Positions 1 through 12,687 of a DNA stretch of 64,000 nucleotides are shown here, in pieces. Under the pieces are notes generated by a model. That model did no database searches. It was not told the DNA's origin and saw nothing but the letters and a program-made list of their open reading frames with translations. How positions within the stretch are numbered: the first letter of the stretch is position 1; every line of letters begins with the position of its first letter. Source of the stretch: Erpobdella octoculata (taxonomy: Eukaryota; Annelida; Clitellata; Hirudinida; Erpobdellidae); NCBI GenBank assembly GCA_963978895.1, contig OZ022242.1, positions 37,329,573-37,393,572 of the forward strand. The letters are read 5' to 3'. The translations under genes and the position numbers were made by a program.

Positions 1-701
1 TCGCTTTGTTCTTTCTAAGTTATTCGTCAGCGAAAAGCAAGCTGGAATGATGCAAAGCCAGACTCTCCTTTCTCGGATACTCGCGTAACTTGGCGTGACG
101 CTATGTAATCTGCCTATGTAGTCCAAGGGAATCTTTACGCTAAAAGTCTTCTGGCCTTTTCATGCATGTCAACGATAAAGCTATATATATAATGTCACAG
201 AGTTGTTTACGTAATTACAGGAGGATGCAGGTGTTTTTTTAAATGCTTTTTGAAACACATTCATTACGCTATGTCATATCTTATTGGAGCCTCAAAGTTA
301 AGCAGGAGAAAGTGTGAAATTACTTAATTAATTTATATATTGTAAGTTTATTTGGATTTGTTGTAGGATAAGTATAGGGAGGTTTAACGTGCCGGATAAG
401 ACCCGGAATCAAATACATTTCCAAAAAAAATATTTATTTTAATAGTGTAGCCATTCAAGTTTTTTTTGCTCGCATATCTAATTGTAGATTCTTCAGTTTA
501 TTTTTATTTTTTGGATAACCGTTAAGATTTAATTTCTGCATGATGGCTGTCACTATTATGTTAATTTGATTTTCAATTCACCTTTTACCCTCTTCCTCCG
601 ACTTTACCCTTCTCGCCGACCAACGATCGATAATAATAACCCCCTCCCCACTTATTACCCCCACCAACCAATCATCAACCAACAAAACCATCAACTCCCA
701 G
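1..701. other. Non-coding AT-rich stretch, probably intron
   Basis: I see no coding exon, RNA gene or repeat family here. It lies directly 5' of a clear splice acceptor (pyrimidine/CA-rich tract ending CCCAG at 697-701), so it is most simply the last intron of a gene whose earlier exons are left of the window. Confidence 0.5.
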
Positions 702-887
702 GTACGAGCCGCGAACGCCTTCCGACTGGCGGACATCGACAGCTTCGAGAAGCGAAGTCTCTACTCGCTCAACAGCCAGTACTCCCTGCACGGCTACAAG
801 AACCTGCACGACCTCAGGCGCCAGGCCACCACGGTCGAGCTCAACGACTCGTCTCCAACGGCCGACTTCCGTCCGATCGTCACTTAG
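702..887 (+). CDS. Terminal coding exon A of an unidentified gene (C-terminal tail)
   Basis: A 62-codon exon begins right after an acceptor and ends at TAG 885-887. Its GC and codon use are clearly richer than the AT-rich flanks, which marks it as coding. The peptide starts VRAANAF, continues through RSLYSLNSQYSLHGYKNL and ends FRPIVT. It is polar, with no membrane helix or recognised domain, and could be the cytosolic tail of a membrane protein. I do not recognise the family. It is phase 0 at its 5' end, the same as the exon at 6990-7184, whose first residues (IRVANVF) resemble these. The two are therefore probably alternative last exons of one gene. The rest of that gene is outside the window, so function cannot be given. 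Confidence 0.62.
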   Translation, partial: VRAANAFRLADIDSFEKRSLYSLNSQYSLHGYKNLHDLRRQATTVELNDSSPTADFRPIVT

Positions 888-2440
888 GATCATCCTCCTC
901 TCCCTCGGGTCTCCTCGCTCCCTTCCTTACTTCCTTACTCTTTCTCTCTCTTCGCCTATTTTTTTTTTAAATTTTTCTCGATCCAACTTGCTAGATGCTT
1001 GTTGCATTTTTGTTTTATTTTCAATATTATTTTTTTCGCAGTAATGTTTTTTTGATTATTATTCGTTTTTATCGTTATTATTATTATTATTATTATTGTC
1101 ATTACTATTTGATTTTTAGCTTTTCTCCTATTGAGGGGATCTCTTTATTTTCTTATTTTCTCTCTCCTCTCCTCTTCTTGCGGATGTGACCACCGCCTGT
1201 GTTGGACACGTTTTTATTAGTTTGGATTTCTAGTTTATATTAATTTTTTTTTCTAGATTTTTTTCCTGGTTTTAATCATGAAAAAGTTGCCGATTTAGAA
1301 TTAGTTGTTTTAACCACTGCCTCAAATCCCGCAAATTCTGCTGGCATCGACCGGGGAATTCGCAACCGATCGTAGCCTGATACTTAAATGAAAATGGCAC
1401 AAAGACGAAAGAAATTACGCTTTTAACTTTTAAATAGCTTTGATTTTAAATATATATATATATATCTTATTTTTTCTTACGCTCTGTACAGTTGAATGAC
1501 GCTAGTGGTTTGGCTATGACGTCTGCTTTTTACCGTTTCGGATGAGTACGTTTTATGATTTCCCATTTTTCTTCCATTTGCAAAGGTCATTTTAATTTGT
1601 TTGTAAAGAAGCGCGAAAAATAGAGATACGAATGAGAGAGTGTAAAAAGAAAAAAGCATTCAAAACGGACCGAAAAGTAGATTCGTGGCAGGTTCAATTT
1701 TTTCTCCTGAAGGACCGGCATGGTCAGGTCAGACGTGGGGAATTCGTCGTTTCTAGGGCCAGGGTCGCACCCGCCTCTCCGTCGGGAACGAAAACGTTAG
1801 CCTATAGATAAGGCCTAGGACTAGCCTGTCGGTGGGGGGTTTGACTTGAGAGTCGTTTGTGACCAAGCGCCGATACGTTTGCTTTCCCTGTTACACTCGA
1901 GAAATTTCAAGCGAAAACCACAGTCGACTTTGCAACGTTTGTTTTGGTTAAAAAAAAAAAAATTTGTCGTTACAATGTTTATTTTTAGTGTAAAAGTTGT
2001 CCCGCTTTTCTACCGCGAAGTTATTTTATTTTTTTTTCTCGCCATTTTTGTATTTACATTTTACACGAAGACACTAAATATCACCAAGATGACGTATATA
2101 TATGTAGAACGAACGTAGTGTGCAACGTGTCGTGTTAACGTGTACTATTTTGTGTCGTCTTGTCCACACGTGTGTGTTATAAATATAGTCGTTTTCCTGT
2201 CCCAGTTAGTTGATTGGAGAGAAAAAAATACAAGAAATAACGATTGCATAGGTCGCCGTAGCAATGTGTTGGGACTGGATCATTTATTCTTATTAATTTC
2301 ATCTGGATTATAAAGATATATAGCATAACGTGTCGCTTACTTATTTTTGGTAACTTTTCGTCGCGCCCGCTATAGATTATTATTTTTTTTATTGGAAATA
2401 TTTTAAAATAAAATAATTTAAAATAAAAACCAGAGGCTGT
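888..2440 (+). other. Probable 3' UTR of terminal exon A with poly(A) signals
   Basis: An AT-rich, repeat-poor stretch follows the TAG stop. AATAAA hexamers at 2407-2412 and 2422-2427 are followed by GT-rich sequence (tgttttcgtt), a plausible cleavage region. No other gene is visible here; short ORFs lack coding bias. Confidence 0.4.
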
Positions 2441-2670
2441 TTTCGTTAAAAGTTTGATTCCCTTCCTCGCCGGCGGTGTATTATCACTTATTTATTCATT
2501 TATTCCTTTTTGCCGCTTCTAAATTTTTTAAAAAATTCTGTTTTTACATCATAAGAGGTGCTTCGTCAGTGTCTTCGTTTTATTTAATTTAAAATTTAAC
2601 GCCGATTTCGCCACTAACTTGATGAAACATTGATGAAAAGTAAATAAGCCGGGGGCTGATTTTCATATGG

Positions 2671-2948
2671 CCTCGCTGCTATTGCCCCGGCGGTTCGACG
2701 TGATTGCAATCGGTAAAATTGTTACTAACCCTAACCCTAGCTCGAACCCTAACCCTATCTCTACCCCTAAACCCTATCCTAGGTAGTAGCATAAAAATTT
2801 CAAAATAATTTTTTTTAAATTTCATTAACATTTTTACATAAAGGTAAAAATTCTGAGTTTGAATATACCATATAGTGTAAAAAAAAATAAAATTAATAAA
2901 GATATAGCGAATCAAAGATCGCGTACCGCCGTGGCAATAGTATTAACG
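2671..2948. mobile_element. MITE-like element with telomere-like core, copy 1
   Basis: Terminal inverted repeats CTATTGCCCCGGCGGT (from 2679) and ACCGCCGTGGCAATAG (to 2940) enclose a degenerate CCCTAA-type block (about 2727-2780) and an AT-rich half. A closely similar copy lies at 14463-14787. There is no coding capacity, so it is non-autonomous. A 17-bp direct repeat, TTCATATGGCCTCGCTG, flanks this copy at 2662-2678 and 2951-2967. That is longer than the 8-bp duplication seen at copy 2, so the exact element end is uncertain here. Confidence 0.72.
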
Positions 2949-3649
2949 ATTTCATATGGCCTCGCTGCCTATTTAATCATTGTCTCACTCAAGTCATTTC
3001 GCAAGCAGTCATCGCCGCGAGACGAAGAAGATCTTCATCTTGGCCCGTAGAATTCCCGGCCTTTGCATTATTCCTCTTGTATCAAAAACATTGGATCAGT
3101 CTGTCTCGGTAACGACCCGAGTAAGGTCTGACCTTAATTTCTTAACCGCTAACTTCGACCCCGCTGTGGGCAAGCCAATGACTTCTATCAAACGCCCGAG
3201 GTTCGTTGGTAAACTGCAAATCAGGCAATTAGGGGAATTAATATTCGCTGGGTCACTAATTCTGGAAGCTTGACTCTTTGGACCCCAATGCATATTTACA
3301 TGGTTGTTGAAACAGTCCCATTGGCAAGAGCGTCATATCAACAAAAGCACGGTGGCGTGGTGGAAATGTTTCAGAAACACACACATTCTAAAATTGTATA
3401 CTCCTAATGCCCCAAAAATAGCTGCTGTGGGGGAGGGTAGCTATAGGTACTTTTTCAAAAATAGCTGACTGAGGATAGTCGTATAAACTTTTTCTTCAAA
3501 TGTAGTTGATGGCCGGTGGGGGGGGGTTACTCAAACATGCGGAGCAAATCAAATCTAGCAAAAAAAAAGCGCCCCTACAGCCGGGACACGAATCATTACC
3601 CTGGATTGAGTGGACAGGCTATAATATATTCCGCCTACGCCGTGCCATG

Positions 3650-3688
3650 GTTACCACACCCGATCCGCGGGGTTTGAGGTGTGGTAAC
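3650..3688. repeat. Perfect 11-bp inverted repeat (hairpin)
   Basis: GTTACCACACC at 3650-3660 and its exact reverse complement at 3678-3688 enclose a GC-rich 17-nt loop. It lies just upstream of a SINE fragment. It could be a MITE remnant; no coding context. Confidence 0.5.
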
Positions 3689-3728
3689 TTTTTTCGGGGA
3701 GGAAGAGGGCACTCACCCCATAGCCCCT

Positions 3729-3862
3729 GCACTGGTGTTATAGCGGTCAGGCATTCGCCTGTAGACCTGAAAGCAGTTCTAATCGCGCCGCATCTCCAGC
3801 GTCTGTAGCAGTGAGGGTGGGCGTGGGCGTCTATCAGTGGCTGCCTCTGGTTGAAATAATTG
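3729..3862 (+). mobile_element. Degraded tRNA-derived SINE, copy 3
   Basis: It shares with the fuller copy at 16971-17160 the segments tcgcctgtagacctga, ccagcgtctg, a ggtgggcgt-like joint and tggctgcctctggttg. The tRNA-like B box is eroded here (agttctaatcgcg), so this is an old copy. Confidence 0.6.
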
Positions 3863-3933
3863 AAATGGTTGAAATGGACCCACAAAAGCGTTTCCGTTAC
3901 GGCTTTTGATGTAAGAAGACGCCATAAAAATTC

Positions 3934-4097
3934 CGTTACATTACATTGAAAGTACATTTTCGTTACATTGCATTGAAATTATTAATTATCGTTACATTAC
4001 ATTGAAATTACATTATCGTTACATTACATTGAAATTACATTATCGTTACATTACATTGAAATTACATTATCGTTACATTACATTGACATTAAATTAC
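3934..4097. repeat. 27-bp minisatellite
   Basis: About six tandem units based on cgttacattacattgaaatt plus acattat. Starts of cgttac fall at 3934, 3961, 3990, 4017, 4044 and 4071. Confidence 0.8.
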
Positions 4098-4405
4098 TGC
4101 TCCTGCGAAAAATAGCCCATTCGATTCGAGAGTGCCGAAAATGTCTGGCTGCCTATAAAACTGCTGTAATCTTTGACCCTTTTGTTTCTAATCTGGAAAT
4201 GGATAAAATACAAGAAAACCACGGACGTTAATAAATCTGCAGTTTCATAGATGTGGTAGTGGTGTATCTTTGATCTTTCAATGTTTATTTTCAATCCGTT
4301 CCGTGTTGCCATTTTTGAGTCAGTTATTTTATTTAGAACGGTTTATGTTATTAGGTTGGAAATAGACCATAATAATAACAATAATATTGTTATTTATATA
4401 ACCAC

Positions 4406-4511
4406 TAGGGATGTCACGGGTTCAACTTTTTCGAGTTCGGGTATCCAAAAAGACCGGGTAATACCGAACTTCGGGTTCGGGACGGGTATCCCGGTATCCG
4501 TGACATCTCTA
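4406..4511. mobile_element. 106-bp hAT-like MITE with 8-bp target duplication
   Basis: The ends are TAGGGATGTCACGG and, inverted, TAGAGATGTCACGG. They are flanked by ATAACCAC (4398-4405) and ATAACTAC (4512-4519), an 8-bp duplication with one change, as expected for the hAT superfamily. The core is GC-rich and partly palindromic. There is no transposase. Confidence 0.68.
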
Positions 4512-4519
4512 ATAACTAC

Positions 4520-5245
4520 CTACCTGCGCATTGTCGTCAAATGCAGTTTTGAATTAAAAACCTCTTAGTCAAACCCGTCAAAGCTAATATTGCCGCGTAA
4601 TTGTCACGGCAGTTTCATATCGCTATTTCCATCCGAAAACACTAAAAATAGAAATGGAGATTAGCGATTATTCTATGTAAGGACCTCGGCCATTTTGCAA
4701 CGAAGCTATCCGTAAACACAGTTTCATTGATCAATAAAGTGCCATCCCATGGAAGTCATGGAACTGACCATAGTTGTTTGTAAGTGAGGTGGCGTTATTG
4801 CATGTTGGTAGGTTAATAAACAAATAAATGATTGTTGGTCTTTTACGGGTTTCGTGGTCTTGAAAATTATTGCTTTGAAAAGGAACTAAGAAAAAAAACT
4901 AGCCCCATCTGTGTACGATATCTAGGCTAGTGACCATTTCTTATACATTTTTACAATACATGGTGGTAAATCGTTAAAAGAAATTACACTTTAGTAGGAT
5001 GATTTAATGCTTCGATTTTTGCTTCAAAACTTTTACTATCCGGACTATATAAATTCCTGTTTTCTGCTTAAAAGTTGTTTACGAAAACATGACGGGAGGT
5101 CTGGATAAAATTTTGAACATAATTATATTTTAAATATTATTAATTACATTGATTATAATTAATCTTTGCGTGGGGTCGGGAAGCTACAATGGCGGTCCTA
5201 CTTCTTTCAAGTGAAAAATACGACCTGTTTGTGAAGCCATCTTTA
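4520..5245. other. No feature recognised
   Basis: AT-rich non-coding sequence between a MITE and a giant microsatellite. I see no exon with coding bias or convincing splice signals. Confidence 0.4.
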
Positions 5246-5248
5246 TTA

Positions 5249-6106
<858 letters not shown>

Positions 6107-6699
6107 TTGTTGTTGTTGTCCTGCCAACTTTATTTTCTCTCTCTAAAAGTGCAGAGATTTATGCCTCCCAGAGGCGGATTCGAAGACAAAAATATTATTG
6201 CGGATGATGTACGCGAAAGTGAGCACATTCTTCTTGCGACCTCATTTCGGCTTCGGAGTCGTCTAGTGACAAATTATCCCGAGACGGGAATGCTTTTCTT
6301 CTCAGCAAGCACAGCAGAAAATGGCGTCATCGTGTCGTTTTTAAAGCACAATCTAATCTAATATGCTTATTTTCTTTTGTTTTCATATTTATATTTATTT
6401 AGTATTCGACAACTTATATAGGGCGCTTTACAGAATAATGCAATGAAGAAATAAATCATTAAAAACACATAATAACAAGCTTTTATGAAAACAATTCACT
6501 TATTTAAATTTAAAAACCGAATAACGTGAGCATGAGAAATGTTTGAAAATAAGCATAACTATTGCTTAACGTGATTGCCATTATGTCAGCCACGGGTTGG
6601 TTAGCCCCAAACATTAATTCATGGAACTAACAGTAAATGATATACAGATAAGTCATTTTAAAAATTAGAATCAGATACTTACTTATACTACACACTATT

Positions 6700-6779
6700 T
6701 GGCGCCTCTCCAAAAACGCTTTTGGCGCCCACTTCGAAATGGCGCCCGGGGACACCTACCCCCTAGCTACGCCTCTGGT
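6700..6779 (-). mobile_element. DNA-transposon end remnant
   Basis: Read on the minus strand this begins AGAGGCGTAGCTAGGGGGTA and continues GC-rich. Termini of this type are common at ends of non-autonomous cut-and-paste elements. A related terminus is at about 58075-58138. No matching opposite end was found. Confidence 0.4.
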
Positions 6780-6989
6780 TAACTTTTAAGCCACGCGACA
6801 GAAGCTTTGTCGATGACTCGAACGAAAGTTAAAAAACAATATTGAATATTTAAAATAAATACATAAAATCTTAATAAGTTAATATTCCTAGCATTGATAC
6901 ATAAATATAATCTAAAGTCTAATTTTATCATCTGCTAATGAAAGTATCAATAGCTATAATGCTCATTTGGAATGCATTCTACCCAACAG

Positions 6990-7184
6990 ATCCGAGTCGC
7001 CAATGTGTTCCAGGAGCCGACTGTACCGGTTGCCCCGAAGCTGCCTTACAGAGGCAAGCCGTCCTTCGCGTCAATGGTAGCCATGGCTCAGCGGGCGGCT
7101 AACCAATCGCAGGGCAGTCAGTCGTCGCAGGATGGAGAAGTCAGCAAAGGGGTGACGAATGCCGACGTTGGGGCGAATGTTTGA
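6990..7184 (+). CDS. Terminal coding exon B of an unidentified gene (alternative last exon)
   Basis: A 64-residue exon follows an acceptor (TTCTACCCAACAG, ending 6989) and ends at TGA 7182-7184. The peptide begins IRVANVFQEP, contains KLPYRGKPSFASMVAMAQ, and has a Ser/Gln-rich tail ending VGANV. Third-position GC is high relative to flanks. It enters in phase 0, like exon A at 702-887, and its first seven residues match that exon at four positions. This suggests an ancient exon duplication giving two alternative C-termini. No domain is recognised and no AATAAA is obvious downstream. Without the upstream exons the gene cannot be named. Confidence 0.58.
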   Translation: MRVANVFQEPTVPVAPKLPYRGKPSFASMVAMAQRAANQSQGSQSSQDGEVSKGVTNADVGANV

Positions 7185-7254
7185 TGTGCTTAGCCTCTCC
7201 TCTAAGTGTTTGATGTAGATCTTTTTTTCATTACATATTTATATCTTAAAATAT

Positions 7255-8480
7255 ATAGCGAGATATATATATATATATATTATATATATATATTTAAGTA
7301 TCCATGTATATTTTCAAATCAATGTTCAAATCAAGGTTTTTCATTTTTCATTTTCTTTGTCTTTTAAGTCTTTTTTCTTCTTCCTGATTGTTTACCGAAG
7401 AGCATAAAAAATTTTTATCTGAAAATTTTTAAACGAAAAAAAAAACCGTTTAAAAGTCAATTTCTTTCAATTTTTCCCCGGGAATAATAATTAGTCCTAT
7501 ATTTGAGTGAGTGTAGGGAGTTGTATTTTCGCTACATCTCTGATCGTAGTGGCTCTGACAACCTCTCTTCCGCCAGAGTTTCTTCAGCGTTGGCACTCCT
7601 CTTCATCCTCATCTTCATCTTCATCTTCATCTTCATCTTCATCTTCATCTTCATCTTCATCTTCATCTCCATCTTCATCTTCATCTTCATCTTCATCTCC
7701 ATCTTCATCTTCATCGTCTTCGTCTTCGTCATTCTGGATGCGATCGCGTCAGCAATTAGCGACCTCCTTCCAGTTTCTGTGAACTTTATTTTTTCGATGT
7801 TTCGAGAATTCTCAATGTGGACGATCCACGCCTATACGAGAATAATATATTTATACATTTTCTCTCTTTTTCTCTCCATCCTCTCTCTCTCTCTCTCTCT
7901 CTCTATCTCTATCTCTCTTGCTATCTCTCTATCTTTCTATCTCCGATTCTATTTTTCCGCAGTAGTATCAACAAACAAGCACACACTAGCAAGTAGAACG
8001 ACAAGCTGAGGTTTCACATGCGGTGTCGACCATCTTTTTTCTTCCGCATTTATTTATATTCGTGTCAGTGTTCGAAAAGCGACTGGACTTAGCTCGATTT
8101 TCTTTTATATGTATGTATAATTGAAATTCATTTGTTACTAATTGTGATGAATTTTTGTGTTCGTTTGTCGGTTTAAGTGTTTTCAATTATAAGTTTTTCT
8201 TTTGGTTAGGATCAGGGGCAGATCCTCCCATCGCCGAAGACAACAAAAACAAACAAACAAACAAACAAACAAACAGGCAAGTGTACGCGATGCCCGTGCA
8301 TACGCACATACACGCTTGTGTTAAAAATAGAATTTCGCACAGAACTCCTACGACGTACGGACGTATGTGCCTTGTTTATACCCTCGCACACATACATACG
8401 CACACGAAACACACACACTCATTTGATCCAAACAAGCCATGTAGTACACCTACATTAAAAACTATTTAACGTTAATAGTT
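7255..8480. repeat. Low-complexity region: TA, TCATCT, CT and AAAC arrays
   Basis: TA repeats (about 7263-7291), a TCATCT/CCATCT hexanucleotide array (about 7604-7735), CT/TATC-rich sequence (about 7880-7945) and CAAA repeats (about 8236-8278). Long ORFs here (poly-Ser, Phe-Ile) come from the repeats. No gene is supported. Confidence 0.85.
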
Positions 8481-8574
8481 ATTTAGTACCTCAGATCGTG
8501 GCTAGACCACGGTCTTAGACTGGAAAACCTCTGGCAATGCCCCTTCTTTCTTTTCGAAAGAAAAAGAAAGTATT

Positions 8575-8700
8575 TTACGATGTTAAATATTAGTGAGGCA
8601 TCCGAATTGGCGAGGGTGTCGCCCAGAAACTGGGGGTCCTGAACAGCCCTCTTCCCTATCTTCACGGTGGTTCCGCCCATGGCCTGAACTTGGTCTTGTC
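8575..8700 (-). pseudogene. Possible coding remnant or isolated exon, unidentified
   Basis: A GC-rich island in AT-rich DNA reads on the minus strand MGGTTVKIGKRAVQDPQF and then LGDTLANSDAS, before running into AT-rich non-coding sequence. The base composition suggests former or present coding use. There is no clear donor site or continuing exon, and I do not recognise the protein. It could be an exon of an undetected gene or a fragment of a mobile-element protein. Confidence 0.22.
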
Positions 8701-9339
8701 TTGTTATAATCAAAGATGTGTGTTTTTATCTTCGGCAGATTATTAGTGTGGGTGTGATTACATTTTAGTTTAGTGTTATTAAAATTTTTTTTAGATTTTT
8801 TAGCAATTTATTGATTGATTATATTATGTTATACATGTATGTACTGTGAATATATGATTTTTTTTAAATATGTTTATTTGATAAAAAATGGAGTTCCATG
8901 ATCACACGACAAAATTTAGATGTCCTTTGGTTTTCCACTAAGAACCTTTCGTTAAACGTCCCGCGTACCAGCCCCCGTGGCTCTCCTCCCACCACCACCA
9001 CCACCCACCACCACTATCAAATCCTCCCATTTTACTGCTCCTTAAATGAATTTAAACGACAAAATAATAATTATAAATAATAACTAATAACATTAACACA
9101 GTATATTTTTCTCGTCTTAAAAAATATATTATTATACCCGATATCTGCATTGGATTACATACTGCATCTTCTTCTTCGGAGGATCTTTAGAGCCTGCAGC
9201 ATAATGCGAGCATATTTTTGTCCTGCTTTTAAAAAAACAACTTTTTTCTCTATATACTAGTCATTGTAAATAGTGCTTGGGACGTATATGTGTTTTTTTT
9301 AATTTATTTAAATTTAATTTTTATTCATACTTATATACA

Positions 9340-9622
9340 CAGTGTACTCCACTTAAAACGATTTTTTTTTTTTTTTTTTTTTTTTATAATAGTTTATAGT
9401 CCTTTACACCAGGTGTTTTAAGACTGAAATGGCTGTATATAGGAAGCACCTAAGTACTTCCTGTCGTGGATCATAATTTGTTCTTTTTAACTTTTCCCTC
9501 CTCCTTTCGCCAGGCTTGGGACTGGCTTGCAAATGCAAGGCTCTTAAAACGAAATCGGTCATAGCATATAGGCGGTATGGAACTTCTCTATACACGATCT
9601 CGTGTATAAGTAGAGTACACTG
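9340..9622. mobile_element. MITE with 16-bp terminal inverted repeats
   Basis: The left end CAGTGTACTCCACTTA and the inverted right end CAGTGTACTCTACTTA differ at one base and enclose 283 bp with a T-rich tract and no coding capacity. The flanks are TA-rich, so a TA target duplication (Tc1/mariner-like) is possible but not clear. Confidence 0.55.
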
Positions 9623-9639
9623 TATGTATTATACAGTTT

Positions 9640-10163
9640 TTATTGTTTACACGTATTTTTGTTGCTGTTAACAAGCGCTAGCCATATAACTGCCCTTGAT
9701 TTATGCTCTTTCAAAACGTTGTTTTCTTCCTATATTTTGTGATATTTTCTGAGACGTTTTGTTGCTGTATGACACTTTTTTTTCTTCTTCGGTTGTCTGG
9801 TCTTCTTGTGTTCTAACATTCTAATTATTTTTTCGTTCCAATTCTATTTCATCTAGTCTGGCTTGCTCAGCTTAGAACACTGTTTTTTTGCTCGAGGCTG
9901 TCTCTAGCGGTTTTTATTTGTTTATTTATTTATTATTGTCATTCGATCGTCGTACGAGAAAGAGGCGTGTGTTCAAAAGTTCTGTCAGTTGTTAGATTCC
10001 AATAAATGTAGATTTGACGTGTGAAATGAAAATAACAAAGAACCATGTCCGTGTAGGTGTGTCCTTGTCAACAGGTTGCCATAGAACAGATTCTATAGTT
10101 CTTTCTCTTTCTATTTTACTTTCTCTTTCCCCGTCTCTCTCTCTTTCCGCCCTCTCTCTCGCT

Positions 10164-10204
<41 letters not shown>

Positions 10205-10926
10205 TTTTCTCTGTCTGTCTGTCTGTTTTCTCACCTTTCTGTCGTGCTCTGTATTTCATCGAGTGTATATATAATTCTTGCTGATCGTGTCTCCGATGAT
10301 CCCTCGAATGGGGAAGCCACACGAGTTACCACGCTGGCGTTTTAGTCTATTATATACCCGTCATTGGCAATAAAAGTATTCATTTAAGTAGGTAGTCGTG
10401 TAATAATAGCTGCATGATGGCTGGATACGGCTTGTATACGTATGCGTGTCTGTAACATGCATAGCTGCATAAGCGCATAGCTTTGACAATGCTTGTTGAT
10501 TGAGCTAACGAGCTTTTTACTTAATTTATGGCGAGTAACTTGACAAAATGACGTACATATTCAAAATCGGTTTATTCAATGCTTTATTTATTTTCGGTTG
10601 TTTTTTTTAAAATCAAATTTATGATAGATTTATTTGCTTTCTTTCGTTTTTACGTAAACCTCGAAAAAAATGGGTTCCGTTTCACATGTGAAACTTTGCA
10701 TAGATGTCTTTATACGCCGTTCCACGATGACCACTACATTTCACTCGTCTTTCGTAGGTGTTTTTGTGCAAATGTGTGTGCGTGTATGCGTGTATGACTG
10801 TGTGAATGCATGTCTGTGTGTGTATGCCTGAAGAACTAAAATAATGTCTGTGTTCTTTGTAGAATAAGTGTCATTTTTACATCTTTTGCTGGTGTTGTCT
10901 CTCCTGCGAACGAGTCATATTTTAAT

Positions 10927-11024
<98 letters not shown>

Positions 11025-12120
11025 GATAGTTGTTATTATGTAAACAGAGAGAGAGAGAGAGAGAGAGAGTTACAAAAGAGAGTGCTCCTAAAAGTCGTTT
11101 TGCGTTTTTAACATTTTACAGCCGTTCTATGTTTCTGCTTTATCATCTGGCAGGTTTTTATTACATGCTTTCATTAACTTTCACTTGTCCGGATGTCCGT
11201 GGACGCTTAGAAGTTTAATTTAACAAAAATAACTATGAAACAATTTAAAGAATACAAATAAATAAAAAAAAGTAAATTTAAGAAGATATGATAATGACCG
11301 CAAACATTTTCATCGTCATAGTAAATAAAACCATGTTTTGTTTACTATTCACCGGGGTAATATTTTTACAATACGATGTCGCTATGAAATTTTTCAGCTA
11401 TCTTAAAAGCATGTTTTTAATTTTTCAAATTAAATTTCACTTGTTTCAGACCAACTCGATTGAAAATTCGTCTATTTTCGATTGTCGATCATTCAATTAA
11501 TCAGTTGTTTACATTTTTAGAGTTTCCGGTTTTGTTCTAATAATAGCAAAGAAGAAAAAAACATTGACAACTCTATTTTATATTTTGGAGATGAAATCAT
11601 GCTATTTCAATACCATCGTTTGTAAAGAAAAATATAGTCTTACATAAAATGTCACAACGCCACAATATACGTATATTTTAATCTTCTGGTTGCAACTAAC
11701 TTAACCTCGTCTATTTTTGCCATTTTTCTCTCTCTCTTTTTCTCTTTCTCTAAAATTATATATTAACAAGTCTTCCGATAGAATCTGTAATATACGTACA
11801 AGAAATTTTTGAAAAGTGTGTTTAAGCCAATACTTCTCGTTTTAATACTCAATCCTGTTTATTTTATTTTTTATAAACTTGCTGGAATGAGTTCTTGGAG
11901 AGGTTCGAAAAATGTCGTCGTTACCTATCTTACACGTCTTTACCAGCTTATTACGTCATTCGACTAACAACTTGTTACAATTTATATACAGAGGTTTACT
12001 AGAGCTCAAAACTTTACTAGCTACTCTGCTACATAGCAACGAACCTAAGTGTTTTATGTTTTACTACGGAAAAACAATGAGAAAAACCAAAGTTAACATT
12101 TATTGCAAATAGGCATTAGG
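9640..12120. repeat. Intergenic sequence with CT and (AT)n arrays, no gene seen
   Basis: Contains a CT-rich block (about 10100-10230), a long AT dinucleotide array (about 10930-11024) and a short GA run (about 11045-11069). The remaining sequence is AT-rich with no convincing exon. Confidence 0.7.
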
Positions 12121-12131
12121 ACATGGGATAA

Positions 12132-12352
12132 CAGGTGGATACGGGTCGATTTTGGTGATCCATCCCATACCATCACTTACTCAACTCAACCCATTCCGAT
12201 CCACCTGAAAAGTTGAATTTTCTAATCCAATCCACAGTTAAATGATATTTTCAAAATTTTAAAAGCTGAAGTTTTATTTCAATCCAACTTGATGTTTCAC
12301 AAAATTTGACCCAACCCAGCCCATGGGTCAATCCAACTTGTGTCCACTTCTG
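12132..12352. mobile_element. hAT-like MITE, about 221 bp
   Basis: The ends CAGGTGGATACGGGT and, inverted, CAGAAGTGGACACAAGT are similar. The 9-bp sequence CATGGGATA flanks the element at 12122-12130 and 12353-12361, consistent with an approximately 8-bp hAT duplication. The interior carries repeated ccca/ccatcc and aatccaac motifs and no ORF. Confidence 0.6.
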
Positions 12353-12687
12353 CATGGGATAGGTTTTCGAATTTTCAGGTTCCCTGCGCCGCAGCAGTTT
12401 AACCGAATGTCGCGCAGTTTCATCGTGGTGGTTTTCTACCCAAAAAACTATGATAGTTTAAATTGTTAAAATATATTTTGCGCATAACTCAAACAAGATA
12501 CGATGTTGCGTTTTTGATAACTAATTTGTTTTATCGTAATTTATAGGCTATGACTTATTTCGCAAAATATCTTCACTTGTGCATGATTTGGGACTTTAAA
12601 AAACATTCCCCCCTAAGGGTTTGCTGAAATGACACCCATGATTATTGCCACCATTCACCAATAACAGCATCGCACGCGCAGCCTAAT

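Noticed and set aside
7503..8009. 168-codon ORF rich in Phe/Ile and its poly-Ser shadow
   Set aside because: Driven by TCATCT and CT repeats; no homologous domain or coding bias outside the repeats.
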